DNA of 61,002 nt from CAYYFX01 sp964571855. GTDB taxonomy: Bacteria; ARS69. The DNA is taken from positions 1 to 61,002 of the forward strand of contig CAZNDO010000022.1 in the NCBI GenBank assembly GCA_964571855.1. Reading direction: 5' to 3'. Positions 27,153 to 36,184 of the stretch are shown piece after piece. Both the position numbers and the translations under genes were made by a program. The notes under the pieces are model-generated. The model ran no database searches. It saw only the letters and a list, made by a program, of their open reading frames with translations, and was not told the DNA's origin. Position 1 is the stretch's first letter, and every line of letters begins with the position of its first letter.

Positions 27153-27719
27153 TCAGTACGGCGTGATCTCGTGCGGCAGCTCCCCGGACAGCTCGCGGAA
27201 CACGCGCGCCATCCCTACCGGCAACGTGTCCGAAGGCTCGGTCTGCTGCACGCGGTTCACGCTCCACAGTACCGATCCGGTGGTCACGTCGACCAGGCGG
27301 GCCTGGAAGCCCACCTGGCCCTTCTTCGCGAGGAACAGGATGCCGGGCTTCCCCGGCTTCCACTCGTACACCTCCGACACCAGCATCGCGTCCACGCCCA
27401 GGTCCTTCGCCAGCTCGCCGCCCGTCCCGTTCAAGAGCGCGTTCACGTCCAGCTCGCGCTCCGCCAGCGTGCGCTCGAACCGCTTCCACTCCAGGACGCG
27501 GTACGCGCGCAGGAGCTCGGTGGCGTACAGCGCGGCCAGCGTGGGCCCGCTCCCGGCCAGCTCCTTCGCCCCGGACGGCACGCCCACCGGCAGCACGACA
27601 ATGCGCGCCTCGCTCTTCGGCACCTGCCGGTAGGAGACCGTGAGCTGCCCCGGGGACGAGCACGCCGCGAGCGCGGCCGCGAGCACGGCCAGCAGCGGGA
27701 CGAGGACCTGACGGGGCAT
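27153..27719 (-). CDS. CsgG-like lipoprotein
   Basis: 188 residues. Lipoprotein signal LVPLLAVLAAALAACSS; the mature part has the strand-helix pattern of CsgG/GNA1162-type outer-membrane lipoproteins: RIVVLPVGVP, AALYATELLRAYRVLEWKRF, ELAKDLGVDAMLVSEVYEW, VGFQARLVDVTTGSVLWSV. CsgG proteins form export pores; smaller relatives sit in envelope-stress or peptidoglycan-activator operons with LpoB- and COG3014-type lipoproteins. A pair of those sits at 450-2442, 25 kb away. Divergent from the transhydrogenase gene across 154 bp. Confidence 0.7.
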   Translation of the reverse strand: MPRQVLVPLLAVLAAALAACSSPGQLTVSYRQVPKSEARIVVLPVGVPSGAKELAGSGPTLAALYATELLRAYRVLEWKRFERTLAERELDVNALLNGTGGELAKDLGVDAMLVSEVYEWKPGKPGILFLAKKGQVGFQARLVDVTTGSVLWSVNRVQQTEPSDTLPVGMARVFRELSGELPHEITPY

Positions 27720-27873
27720 GCGGCTCTCCGGTTCCTGGGCTTCGTTGGTCAGGATCGGCTCCCGGCTGGCCGAACTTGAGGTCGGCGAGGTTTCCTTCAA
27801 CTTCCTCGACACCCCTGCCGAAACACCCGGAACGGACGAACCGGATCGCGTCCCATGGCCCGGAGGAGGCGCC

Positions 27874-29415
27874 GTGCGGCAGGTCGATTTCCTGGTGATC
27901 GGGAGCGGGCCCGCGGGCCAGAAGGGCGCCATCCAGGCGGCGAAGCTGGGGAAGCGCGTGTGCCTGGTGGAGCGGCGCAGCCGCGTGGGCGGCGTGACCG
28001 TGCATACGGGAACGATCCCCAGCAAGACGCTGCGCGAGGCCGTGCTGTACCTCTCCGGCTGGCGGCAGCGCAGCTTCTACGGCCGCGGCTACCGGCTGAA
28101 GCACGACGTGGGCGTCGGCGATCTCATGGAGCGCCTCGACCTCACGATCGCGCACGAGATCGAGGTCATCCGCGACCAGCTCTTCCGCAACGGCGTGGAG
28201 ACCGTGGACGGGCGTGCGTGGTTCGTGGACCCGCACCGCGTGCGCGTGGAGAAGCCGGGCGGCGAGCTGGAGGACATCCTGGCCGACCGCATCCTCGTGG
28301 CCACCGGCACGCGCCCGCTCCGCCCGAGCGACGTTCCCTTCGACGAGTCCCACGTGATCGACTCGGACGGCCTGCTCCGGATCCGCAAGCTTCCGCGCAC
28401 GATGACCGTGATCGGGGCGGGCGTGATCGGCGTGGAGTACGCCACGATCTTCTCGGCGCTGGACGTGAAGGTCTCGCTGGTGGACGGCCGGGACAAGGTG
28501 CTGGGCTTCCTGGATCGAGAGATCGTGAGCGACCTGGAGTTCCACCTGCGGGATCGCGGCGTGGTGCTGCGTCTCGGCGAGCACGTGGCGTCCATCGAGC
28601 GCGCGGGCGACAAGGTGCTCACCCGGCTCAAGAGCGGGAAGCTGCTGCGCTCCGACGTGGTGCTCTTCGCGGCGGGTCGCGCCGGGTGCACGGACGAGCT
28701 GAACCTCGCCGCCGCCGGCCTGGCCCCGGACGACAAGGGCCGCCTCGTGGTGGATGCGCACTTCCGCACGAAGGCGGCGCACATCTACGCGGCCGGCGAC
28801 GTGATCGGCTTCCCGAGCCTGGCGTCCACGTCCATGGAGCAGGGCCGCCTCGCCGCCTGCCACGCCTTCGGCCACGACACCACCACGTTCCCGGAGCTCT
28901 TCCCGTTCGGGGTGTACGCCGTGCCGGAGATCAGCATGGTGGGCGCCACGGAGCAGGAACTCGGCGCGAAGGGGATCCCGTACGAGACCGGCGTGGCCCG
29001 GCTGCGCGAGACCGCGCGCGGGCAGATCCTCGGGCTGGACTCGGGCGTGCTGAAAATCCTGTTCTCGCTGGAAACCCGGCGCGTCCTGGGGGTTCACATC
29101 CTGGGGGAGGGCGCCACGGAGCTGATCCACATCGGGCAGGCGGCCATGGCGCTCGGCGGCACGTTGGACTACTTCGTGGAGAACGTCTTCAACTACCCCA
29201 CGCTCGCCGAGGCCTACAAGATCGCGGCGCTGGACGCGTGGAACCGCATGCCGCGCATCCAGGAGGCGGTGCCGGCGTTCGCCCCGGAGGGGCTCCTCTC
29301 GGACGTGCCCCCGCTGCCGCCGGACACGATTCCCGGCAGCACGCCCCCCGAGGCCTGCGGCGACGCGACAGGATCGCCGGAAGGACGGACGATCGCGGCT
29401 TCCCCCTCCGCCTGA
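27874..29415 (+). CDS. sthA: Soluble pyridine nucleotide transhydrogenase
   Basis: A 513-residue FAD flavoprotein that moves hydride between NADPH and NAD+ to balance the two pools. FAD-binding VIGSGPAGQKGAIQAAKLG is near the N-terminus; the region that holds the redox disulfide in lipoamide dehydrogenases reads GGVTVHTGTIPSKTL, without the cysteines, which marks SthA. The second Rossmann motif is VIGAGVIGVEYATIF and the C-terminal dimerisation domain runs from FPFGVYAVPEISMVG. Its last 40 residues are a Pro/Ala-rich tail beyond the usual end. The GTG start is set by GGAGGAGG four bases upstream. Confidence 0.92.
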   Translation: MRQVDFLVIGSGPAGQKGAIQAAKLGKRVCLVERRSRVGGVTVHTGTIPSKTLREAVLYLSGWRQRSFYGRGYRLKHDVGVGDLMERLDLTIAHEIEVIRDQLFRNGVETVDGRAWFVDPHRVRVEKPGGELEDILADRILVATGTRPLRPSDVPFDESHVIDSDGLLRIRKLPRTMTVIGAGVIGVEYATIFSALDVKVSLVDGRDKVLGFLDREIVSDLEFHLRDRGVVLRLGEHVASIERAGDKVLTRLKSGKLLRSDVVLFAAGRAGCTDELNLAAAGLAPDDKGRLVVDAHFRTKAAHIYAAGDVIGFPSLASTSMEQGRLAACHAFGHDTTTFPELFPFGVYAVPEISMVGATEQELGAKGIPYETGVARLRETARGQILGLDSGVLKILFSLETRRVLGVHILGEGATELIHIGQAAMALGGTLDYFVENVFNYPTLAEAYKIAALDAWNRMPRIQEAVPAFAPEGLLSDVPPLPPDTIPGSTPPEACGDATGSPEGRTIAASPSA

Positions 29416-29555
29416 AGAGGAGCCCGCGTCCGAAGCGCCGCGCGGCGGACCGTTCGCGGAAGGACGGTTTCCCGCGGCGCCCCCTTCCGGCCCGCACGCG
29501 CCCGGCGCACGACCGGGCCCCGGCCGGCGCTCGATGGCGCCCGCGCCGCCCGTCG

Positions 29556-30464
29556 TCAGCCGACGATGTCGAAGAGATGCTGGTTGCGCGCGATCTCGGC
29601 GTCGAGGTCCTCGGCGAGCACGCCGATGTCCCGCACCTCCAGCCCGAGCGCGGCGAGCGTGTCCTGTTCCACGGCGACGAGGTTCGTCCCGACGGAGGAC
29701 AGGCCGTGCGCGGAGCACAGCGCGTTCGCGGCCGCCACGCAGTGCACCATGCGCGTGTGCGGCGGGGGGCAGGAGCGCGGCGCGTGGTGCCACCGGATGG
29801 CCGCCAGCGCCACCTCGGGCAGCCGCCAGCGCTCGCCCATCGTGAAGCCGAGCTCGCAGTGGTCCCAGGGCACGAACTTGCGCTCGAACTCGATCAACGT
29901 CTTGCCCGCGTGCAGCCCCGCCACCACGCGCTGGAACTCGGCGTGCCGGTACTGGTCGAACAGGATGACCCCGATGTCGTGCAGCAGGCCGGCGAGGAAG
30001 GCGTTCGTGTGGCCGTCCAGGCGTTGGCGCACGGCGATCATCCGGCTCGCCACGCCGGTGGCCACCATGTGCCGCCACAGCCCGTGGCGGTCGTACGCGC
30101 CGATCCGACCCTTCCCGCGGAAGAGGTCGCTGACGGTGGCCGTGATGGCGAGGTCCCGGATCTGGTTGAATCCCAGGTAGGAGACCGCCTGCGACAGGTC
30201 GGCGATCTTCGTGCGCAGCCCGAACGACGCGGAGTTCACGCAGCGCAGGACGCGGACGCACAGGGAGGGGTCGGACTCCAGCACCGCGCGCAGGTCGGCG
30301 GCGTCGGACGCCGGATCGGACGCCACCTGCATGACGCGCAGGGCCACGTCCGGAAGCGTGGAGATCTCCGTGATCTGCGCGGAGATGGAGTCCAGCGACG
30401 GGCCGGCCGGGTGACCCGCGGGCAATGGCCCCGGAGTCACGGTGCCGGGTCGAGGGGCGTCCAT
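29556..30464 (-). CDS. HDOD domain signalling protein
   Basis: 302 residues with one HDOD domain (EISTLPDVALRVMQVASDP, SDPSLCVRVLRCVNSASFGL, AVSYLGFNQIRDLAI, AFLAGLLHDIGVILFDQY, WHHAP). HDOD proteins are relatives of HD phosphohydrolases that act as scaffolds in stress, motility and cyclic-dinucleotide signalling. The core HD pair (LLHDIG) is present but other metal ligands are not obvious. No receiver or effector domain is fused. The start at 30464 has GGAGG six bases upstream. A second HDOD protein lies at 57.7 kb. Confidence 0.88.
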   Translation of the reverse strand: MDAPRPGTVTPGPLPAGHPAGPSLDSISAQITEISTLPDVALRVMQVASDPASDAADLRAVLESDPSLCVRVLRCVNSASFGLRTKIADLSQAVSYLGFNQIRDLAITATVSDLFRGKGRIGAYDRHGLWRHMVATGVASRMIAVRQRLDGHTNAFLAGLLHDIGVILFDQYRHAEFQRVVAGLHAGKTLIEFERKFVPWDHCELGFTMGERWRLPEVALAAIRWHHAPRSCPPPHTRMVHCVAAANALCSAHGLSSVGTNLVAVEQDTLAALGLEVRDIGVLAEDLDAEIARNQHLFDIVG

Positions 30465-30566
30465 GCCGTCCTCCGATTCGGTGGCTGCACGGACATATCG
30501 ACACCGCACTTCGCCGACTTGACGACGCGCGGGTCCGGCGTCCCGCCGCCTCGCGCGCCGGACCGG

Positions 30567-31013
30567 CTAGATCAGGTCCAGCGCCGCGCGGGCCGCCCCG
30601 AGCGGCACCTTGAGCCGCACCACCTCGTCGGGCGTGTCCACGTGGACCTGGAGGGAGCCCCCGAGCTTCTCCACGAGCACCACCTCGTCCCGGGTCCGGA
30701 TGTCCACCAGCACGCCGTCCGGACCGTGGCGCATCGCCGAGATCACGTCCGCGGCCATGCGAAGCGCCTCGCGCGTCTCCGCGTCGATGCGGCAGTCCAC
30801 CTCGCCGGCGCCGCACACGCGGACCATGCCGGCCGCCGCGGGGACGATGGCGGCGGGCAGGCTCACGTCCACGGAGCACCCGTCGCGCTGCTGGACGTGC
30901 ACCTCCATCATGCCGTCGCGGACGATCCAGGAGCCGAGAAGGAAGAGCGGCGCGGCCAGCAGGATCGGCAGGCCGAACAGGATCACGAACAGGCTTCGTC
31001 CCTTCGTGCGCAT
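30567..31013 (-). CDS. Membrane-anchored protein with the duplicated strand-helix module
   Basis: 148 residues, no family recognised. One N-terminal membrane segment (LFVILFGLPILLAAPLFLLG), then a soluble domain: VDVSLPAAIVPAAAGMV, a helix, GVLVDIRTRDEVVLVEKLGGS, LQVHVDTP, and the beginning of a second copy (EVVRLKVPLGAARAAL). The same order of strands and helix occurs twice in the protein encoded 11 bp upstream, so the two are diverged paralogues in one operon. The domain is probably outside the cytoplasm. No catalytic residues stand out. Confidence 0.6.
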   Translation of the reverse strand: MRTKGRSLFVILFGLPILLAAPLFLLGSWIVRDGMMEVHVQQRDGCSVDVSLPAAIVPAAAGMVRVCGAGEVDCRIDAETREALRMAADVISAMRHGPDGVLVDIRTRDEVVLVEKLGGSLQVHVDTPDEVVRLKVPLGAARAALDLI

Positions 31014-31024
31014 GGTCGCCTCCC

Positions 31025-31564
31025 CTAGTCCGCCGACTGCTGATCGATCCAGATGCGCACGGTCTCGTCACCGTCGCGCACGACGACCAGATCGCCCGTG
31101 CCGTGCTTGGCCAGCGCATCGAGCGCCGCGCTCAGGTTCAGCTCGTCTTCCCGTCCCGACACGAGCGCCGCCACCACCTCGATCGGCATGCGCACCTCCA
31201 CCTGCTCGTCGGGACCGTCCGCGGGGCCTTCCTTCGCGTCGACGTGGAGGAACTTCCCCTCCTTGCGGATGCGGACCGTGTCGGCCCCGTCCTCGATCGT
31301 CACGTACTCGCCGTCCTGCGCCTCGTTCAATGCCACCACGAGGCGGCGGACGTCCTGGATCTCGAGGTCGTGGTCGTCCAGCTCCAGCCGGCCCTCGTCC
31401 ACGTGCGTCTCGAGGAAGGGCATGGCCGCCGCGACCACGGCGATCGGGAGGTTGATGCGCACGGTCTCGTCGTCGCCGTCCACGGCCACGTGGAGCCAAC
31501 GGTCGTCCGCCTGGGCCGCCGCCGGAAGGAGCGCCACCGCAAGAGCTGCCAAGGTCCGCTTCAT
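31025..31564 (-). CDS. Exported protein made of two tandem copies of an acidic module
   Basis: 179 residues, no family recognised. Signal peptide MKRTLAALAVALLPAAAQA. Module A spans about residues 34-98 (TVRINLPIAVVAAAMPFLE to GEYVTIEDGADTVRI); module B spans 121-171 (QVEVRMPIEVVAALVSG to GDLVVVRDGDETVRI). Each runs strand, helix, acidic stretch, helix, strand-turn-strand. The mature protein is strongly acidic. AGGGGG precedes the ATG at 31564. It forms an operon with the membrane-anchored paralogue that follows. The HDOD gene further on is probably separate. Confidence 0.65.
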   Translation of the reverse strand: MKRTLAALAVALLPAAAQADDRWLHVAVDGDDETVRINLPIAVVAAAMPFLETHVDEGRLELDDHDLEIQDVRRLVVALNEAQDGEYVTIEDGADTVRIRKEGKFLHVDAKEGPADGPDEQVEVRMPIEVVAALVSGREDELNLSAALDALAKHGTGDLVVVRDGDETVRIWIDQQSAD

Positions 31565-31705
31565 GGAAGTCCCCCTGTCCTGGCCCCCTCACGGGGCTGA
31601 TGGGGGACATACGGGGGTGGCCGGGCGCGGGTTGCGTCGTCAAGGGCCTCCCGGGACGGGCCGATATGCGGATCAGGGTCGGAGGGAAGTCGGAGGAGGT
31701 TCGAC

Positions 31706-33409
31706 ATGGAGCGGGACGGGACGGGATCCGGGGTTTCCGGGTCCCTGGAAGTGCTTCGGGCGGTGCCGGAGGGTGTGGCCCACGTGGCCCCGGACGGAAG
31801 CGTCCGTTTCCTGAACCCGGCGGGAGAGGCCATCCTGGGCATCTCCGCGGGGGCGTGGCAGGGCCGGAATCTCCTCGAACTGGCGCAGATCCACGGCGGC
31901 CCGGGGCGGACGCACCCCCTGGACCTGGCGGTCGTCTTCGACCACCTGGCCACGGGGCGCGCCTGGAAGCGCGAGGCCGCCTGGATCCACCGCACCGCGG
32001 ACGGGCGGTCCCTGCCCGCCGCGTACTCCTTCGCGCCGCTCGGTCCGGCGGGACCGCTCCGCGGCGCCGTCCTCCTCTTCCGCGACATGACGGACCGCTA
32101 CCGCGCGGAGCGGGCGATGCAGGAAGCCCGCGTGGGGCTGGCGGCGGCGACGGGCGTGGAGGCGGCGAAGACCGCGCTGTTCGCGAGCGTGGGCCGCGAC
32201 GTGCTCGCGCCGGTCGAGGCGCTGGTGGCGGCGGCGGAGCGGCTGGCCGCGTCCGAACTGCCGCGGGAGCTGGCGGCGGAGGCCGAGCTGGTGCGCGGCT
32301 CCGCGCGCACGGTGGTCGGCGTCCTCAACGACCTGCTGGACTGGGCGCGCATCGAGACCGGCGTGCTCACGCTGCAGCCCATCGAGTTCGACCTTCGCGT
32401 GGCGCTGGACGAGGTCGTGGAGGCGGCGCGTCCGGCGGCGACCGCGAAGGGCGTGACGCTCGCGCTCGGGGTGGACACGGACGGCGCCGCGCGCATCGTG
32501 GCCGATCCCGGCCGCGTGCGCCAGGTGACCGAGCGCTTCCTCGCGCACGCGATCCGCATGACGAACGCGGGGACGGTGGACGCGCGGCTCGAGACCAGCT
32601 GGCGGGCGCGCGCCGACGTCACGCTGAAGCTGACCGTGGAGCACGGCGGCCCGTCCGTCGCGGACACGGCCGTCCCGCGCCCCGGCGCGACGCCCGTCGC
32701 CCCGACCGACGCGCGCACGGGCCTCGCGCTCGCGTGCCGCCTGGTGGAGCGCATGGGCGGCATGGTGGGCGGCGAGACCGGAGCCGACGGGCGGAGCGCG
32801 TCGTGGTTCGAGATCCGGGTTCCGCTGGCCCGCCCGCGATCGCGCGACCTGCGCGGCGCGGACCTGCGCGGCGTGCGCGCGCTCGTGGTGGAGTCCAGCG
32901 ACGCGGGTCGCGAGCGCCTCGTGGAACAGCTCGGCTCGGTGGGCCTCCGCTGCACGGCCACCGGCTCGGGCGGCCAGGCGCTGCGGCTCCTGCGCTCCGC
33001 GGTGGAGGAGTGGGACCCGTACCGGATCGCCGTCCTCTCGGCGCCGCTCCGCGAGATGGACGCGGCCACGCTCGGCGACCTGGTGAAAGGCGACCCGCGC
33101 CTGCGCGACACCGTGCTGGTGTACCTCGCGTCCGTGGGCGAGCCCGGCGACGCGCAGCGCATGGAGTCGATCGGCTTCGCGTCGTACCTCGTGAAGCCCG
33201 TGGACTTCGACGTGCTCCGGCTGGCCCTCTCCGTGGTCTGGGGCGCCGCGCTGGTCCACACGGAGATCCCGCTCGTGACGCGCCACGCGCTGCGCGATTC
33301 GCGCGTGGTGAAGCTGACGCCCGACGAGATCCGCGATCGCGTCGCCCGGCCGGTGCGATCGGAGTCCGTGGAGCCGGCGGGAGCGTCGCGATCGCGGGAC
33401 GGCCGGTAG
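31706..33409 (+). CDS. Degenerate hybrid histidine kinase (PAS, pseudo-kinase, pseudo-receiver)
   Basis: 567 residues, cytoplasmic. A PAS domain (10-130, with FRDMTDRYRAERAMQEAR linking out) is followed by a HisKA-like helix pair, an HATPase-like domain and a receiver-like domain (390-510). Key residues are lost. The phospho-accepting His position is Arg164 (ASVGRDVLAPVEAL). The N-box Asn is His281 (RFLAHAIRMT). The G1 box is unrecognisable (EHGGPSVAD). The receiver Asp is Ser445 (AVLSAPLREMD), though Lys497 is kept. It is therefore probably a signalling scaffold or ligand-sensing allosteric partner, not a kinase. GGAGGAGG precedes the ATG. It is convergent with the lipid operon and shares a hairpin at its stop. 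Confidence 0.8.
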   Translation: MERDGTGSGVSGSLEVLRAVPEGVAHVAPDGSVRFLNPAGEAILGISAGAWQGRNLLELAQIHGGPGRTHPLDLAVVFDHLATGRAWKREAAWIHRTADGRSLPAAYSFAPLGPAGPLRGAVLLFRDMTDRYRAERAMQEARVGLAAATGVEAAKTALFASVGRDVLAPVEALVAAAERLAASELPRELAAEAELVRGSARTVVGVLNDLLDWARIETGVLTLQPIEFDLRVALDEVVEAARPAATAKGVTLALGVDTDGAARIVADPGRVRQVTERFLAHAIRMTNAGTVDARLETSWRARADVTLKLTVEHGGPSVADTAVPRPGATPVAPTDARTGLALACRLVERMGGMVGGETGADGRSASWFEIRVPLARPRSRDLRGADLRGVRALVVESSDAGRERLVEQLGSVGLRCTATGSGGQALRLLRSAVEEWDPYRIAVLSAPLREMDAATLGDLVKGDPRLRDTVLVYLASVGEPGDAQRMESIGFASYLVKPVDFDVLRLALSVVWGAALVHTEIPLVTRHALRDSRVVKLTPDEIRDRVARPVRSESVEPAGASRSRDGR

Positions 33410-33422
33410 CGGGCGTCCCGCG
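33393..33422. terminator. Bidirectional hairpin between the pseudo-kinase gene and the lipid operon
   Basis: CGCGGGACG (33393-33401) pairs with CGTCCCGCG (33414-33422) across a 12-base loop that holds the stop codon of the pseudo-kinase. Confidence 0.6.
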
Positions 33423-33440
33423 CGTCGCCGGGCGATCCGG

Positions 33441-34157
33441 TCAGGGGAGGCCGGCGGCCACGATCCCGCGGAGGCGCTCGGGGAGCGACTCCCGTTCGGC
33501 CGACGTCATCGCGGCCGTGTCGATGGGGTCGTGCAGGGTGACCGTGATCGTCGCGGGGTGCAGGGTGCGCTGACCCGGGTGCTGCAGGGTGAACGCGCCC
33601 GACTGGGTCACCGGGACGATCGTCGCGCCCAGTTCGGAGACCATGCGCAGGAGTCCGGGACGGAACGGGCCCACGGCGCCCGTGCGCGTGCGCGTGCCCT
33701 CGGGGAAGAGGACGAGGCTCCGGCCGCGGGAGAGCGCTTCGGCGGTGCCATGGCGCATGGCCTCGATCGTGGCGCGGGTCGGTCGGTCAGGAACCGGGAT
33801 GTTGCCGACGTGGCGCATGAGGGCGCCGTAGACCGGGACGTCGAAGTGCGAGGCCAGCTCGAAGCCGCGGACCGGCTGGGGAATGGCGGCGGCGAGCGTG
33901 AACGGGTCGAAGACGTTCACGTGGTTCGCCACGAACACCGCGGCGCGGCCGGGGTCGAAGCGGGATGAGCGGACCACCCGGAAGCGCGCGCCGGTGAGGC
34001 GGACCACGTTGCGGCAGAAGGTCTTGAGCGCGCGCTCGGGGAACCGGCCCGGCGCGACCCGGCTGCAGGCGGCGAACCAGAGCGCCCCGGGCACGAAGTG
34101 GATCACGCTCGCGGTCCACAGCGCGCCCGATCGCGCGGCGAGCAGGGCGCGCGTCAC
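33441..34157 (-). CDS. PlsC-type 1-acylglycerol-3-phosphate acyltransferase
   Basis: 238 residues with the lysophospholipid acyltransferase motifs: NHVNVFD (the HX4D pair, His79 and Asp84) and FPEGTRTRTG (151-160). A hydrophobic N-terminal stretch (TASVIHFVPGALWFAACS) should bind the membrane. Such enzymes move an acyl chain from acyl-ACP or acyl-CoA to a hydroxyl, classically on lysophosphatidic acid. It is the last gene of the operon, and its GTG overlaps the preceding stop (GTGA). With an ACP and two acyl-activating enzymes just upstream, it may esterify a special acyl or alkyl product rather than bulk phospholipid. Confidence 0.87.
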   Translation of the reverse strand: MTRALLAARSGALWTASVIHFVPGALWFAACSRVAPGRFPERALKTFCRNVVRLTGARFRVVRSSRFDPGRAAVFVANHVNVFDPFTLAAAIPQPVRGFELASHFDVPVYGALMRHVGNIPVPDRPTRATIEAMRHGTAEALSRGRSLVLFPEGTRTRTGAVGPFRPGLLRMVSELGATIVPVTQSGAFTLQHPGQRTLHPATITVTLHDPIDTAAMTSAERESLPERLRGIVAAGLP

Positions 34158-35899
34158 GGCAGTCGCAGGAGCGCGTCGTCCGGCGCGGGCACGCGGTCGC
34201 GGATGGCGCCGGCCAGGAGGTCGCGCTTCACCTTCAGCGACGCCGTACGCGGGAACTCCGCGTCCCACGACAGCACCGCCGCCACGCGCCGCCAGTCCGC
34301 GAGGCGCCGGTTGCGGGAGGAGATCTCCGCGAGGAACGCGTCCATGCCCTCGCGCTCCGGCAGGCGCGCCACCAGCACGAGCCGCTCGTCCGTGCGCCGG
34401 TGCGGCCAGAGCCAGTGCGCGGCGAACACGCACACCTCGCTCGCGCCCGCCCCCTCGAACGCGGCCTCCACGTCCTCGGGGTACACGTTCTTCCCGCCTT
34501 CCGTCACGATCATGTTCTTCCGCCGGCCCAGCAGCACGAGCGCGCCGCCGTCCTCCACGCGCCCGAGATCGCCCGTGTGCAGCCAGCCGTCCACGATCGT
34601 GGCCGTCGTGAGCTCCTCGTCGTCCAGGTAGCCGCGCATCACGTTCGCGCCGCGGACGTGCACCTCGCCCACGCCGTCGGCGTCCGGCGCGTGGATGCGG
34701 ATCTCCACGCCCGGCAGCGGCGTGCCGACCGTGTGCGGGCGCGGCGGATCCAGCCGGTCCAGCGTGACCGCGGTTCCCGCCTCGGTCAGCCCGTAGCCGT
34801 TCGCCACCGGGATCCCCAGCGCGTGGAAGAACCGCAGCGTGTCCGGGTCCGAGCGTGCGCCGCCCACGAACAGCGCCTCCAGCGCGCCGCCGAACGCCGC
34901 GTGCACCGGGCGCAGCAGGCGCCGCGCGATCGCCGGGCGCGGGCGGCCGCGGGAGAGCGCGCCGTTCGCCGCCACGAGCGCGCGGAACACGCCGCGCCGC
35001 CACGCCGGCTGCGCGTCCAGCCGCGCTTGGAGCCCGGTCTGCAGGTTCCGCAGCACCATCGGCACGAGGGCCGCGTGCGTGATGCGGTACCGCGTGAAGG
35101 CGTCGCGCACCCACTCGGGGCGGATCGTGCGCAGGTGCACGACCGTGGCGCCGCACAGGTACGGGCCGAGGAACCCAACCATGAAGTCGATCGCGTGGTT
35201 CGTGGGCAGGATGCTCAGGTAGCGCACGCCCTCGCCGAACGGATGCAGCGTCGTGAGCGAGGCGAGCTGCGCGAGGTAGTTCCCGTGCGTCAGCACGCAG
35301 CCCTTCGCGCGTCCCGCGGTGCCGGACGAGTACACGATGCAGGCGGGGTCGTCCCCGCGCCGCGGCTCCGGCGCCCCGTCCGCCGCCGCCGCGGACTCCG
35401 CCTCCTCCCAGGTCGTCGCGGCCCCCTGCGGTCCCGGCGGAAGCGGCACGCCGCCCGGCGCGTTGACCACGACGACGCGCTGCACGCCGGCCGGCGCCGC
35501 ATCCGGCAGCGCCGCGATCGCGCGCCACGCCCAGTCCTCCACCACCAGGACCTTCGGCCTCGCGTGCGCCAGCAGCGCCACGTGCTCGCGCGCCGTGAGC
35601 TTGAAGTCCAGCGGCACGAGGACCGCGCCGCGGTGCAGCGCGCCGCACGCGGCCAGGTGCCAGCGGGCCTGGTTCGTCAGCAGGATGGCCACGCGATCGC
35701 CGGCTCCGACGCCGGCCCCCGCCAGCCAGCCGGCGAAGCGCACGGAGCGGGCGCGCGCCTCGGCGAACGTGAGCCGCATCGTCTCGCGGTCCCGGTCCGC
35801 CTCGATCGCGCACACGCGGGCCGGGAAGCGTGCGAAGGCGCGGGCGAGCGCCTCGCCGAGCGACTCCGGGTTCCCGAGCGCCGCGAGCGGTCCGCTCAT
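34154..35899 (-). CDS. ANL-superfamily acyl-activating enzyme (second of the operon)
   Basis: A 581-residue AMP-dependent ligase. The P-loop-like motif is YSSGTAGRAKG (190-200); ANGYGLTEAG, TGDLGRVEDGG and GRRKNMIVTEGGKNVYPEDVE follow, and the C-terminal lysine motif is SLKVKRD. It adenylates a carboxylic acid and passes it to CoA or a carrier protein. The ACP gene overlaps its start by 4 bp (ATGA), which suggests that the ACP is its acceptor. Fatty-acid or long-chain substrates fit the neighbourhood, but specificity cannot be read by eye. Confidence 0.88.
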   Translation of the reverse strand: MSGPLAALGNPESLGEALARAFARFPARVCAIEADRDRETMRLTFAEARARSVRFAGWLAGAGVGAGDRVAILLTNQARWHLAACGALHRGAVLVPLDFKLTAREHVALLAHARPKVLVVEDWAWRAIAALPDAAPAGVQRVVVVNAPGGVPLPPGPQGAATTWEEAESAAAADGAPEPRRGDDPACIVYSSGTAGRAKGCVLTHGNYLAQLASLTTLHPFGEGVRYLSILPTNHAIDFMVGFLGPYLCGATVVHLRTIRPEWVRDAFTRYRITHAALVPMVLRNLQTGLQARLDAQPAWRRGVFRALVAANGALSRGRPRPAIARRLLRPVHAAFGGALEALFVGGARSDPDTLRFFHALGIPVANGYGLTEAGTAVTLDRLDPPRPHTVGTPLPGVEIRIHAPDADGVGEVHVRGANVMRGYLDDEELTTATIVDGWLHTGDLGRVEDGGALVLLGRRKNMIVTEGGKNVYPEDVEAAFEGAGASEVCVFAAHWLWPHRRTDERLVLVARLPEREGMDAFLAEISSRNRRLADWRRVAAVLSWDAEFPRTASLKVKRDLLAGAIRDRVPAPDDALLRLP

Positions 35900-36135
35900 C
35901 CGCGACGCGCGTGGATCTTCTCGGCCAGCGTGCGGAAGTCGGAGACGCCCTGCATCTCCCAGTCCGGGAGCTCCACGCCGAAGTGGGCTTCCAGGCGGGA
36001 CAGGAGATCCAGCGCCTTCAGGCTGTCCAGGCCGAGCGTGGCGAAGAGGTCGTCATCCGGGCGCAGCGACTCCCGCGGCCGGCGGAAGTGCGCCGCGGCG
36101 AGGTCCAGGACCTCGGCCAGGGTGCGTTCGCTCAC
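35896..36135 (-). CDS. Acyl carrier protein
   Basis: 79 residues, acidic four-helix carrier. The phosphopantetheine serine is Ser38 in LGLDSLKALDLLSRLE. The start has a textbook AAGGAGG five bases upstream. It lies 49 bp after the hydratase gene and overlaps the following ligase gene. A dedicated ACP inside a ligase/reductase operon points to a pathway that keeps acyl groups apart from the housekeeping fatty-acid pool. No phosphopantetheinyl transferase is in the window. Confidence 0.93.
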   Translation of the reverse strand: MSERTLAEVLDLAAAHFRRPRESLRPDDDLFATLGLDSLKALDLLSRLEAHFGVELPDWEMQGVSDFRTLAEKIHARRG

Positions 36136-36184
36136 GGATCCTCCTTCCGCGGACGGCGGCCCTCCCGGCGCGCGGGCGCCGGGG

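Noticed and set aside
27118..31119. A 1333-codon minus-strand frame
   Set aside because: Runs antisense to the transhydrogenase gene and through the small genes in another frame; no domain recognisable.
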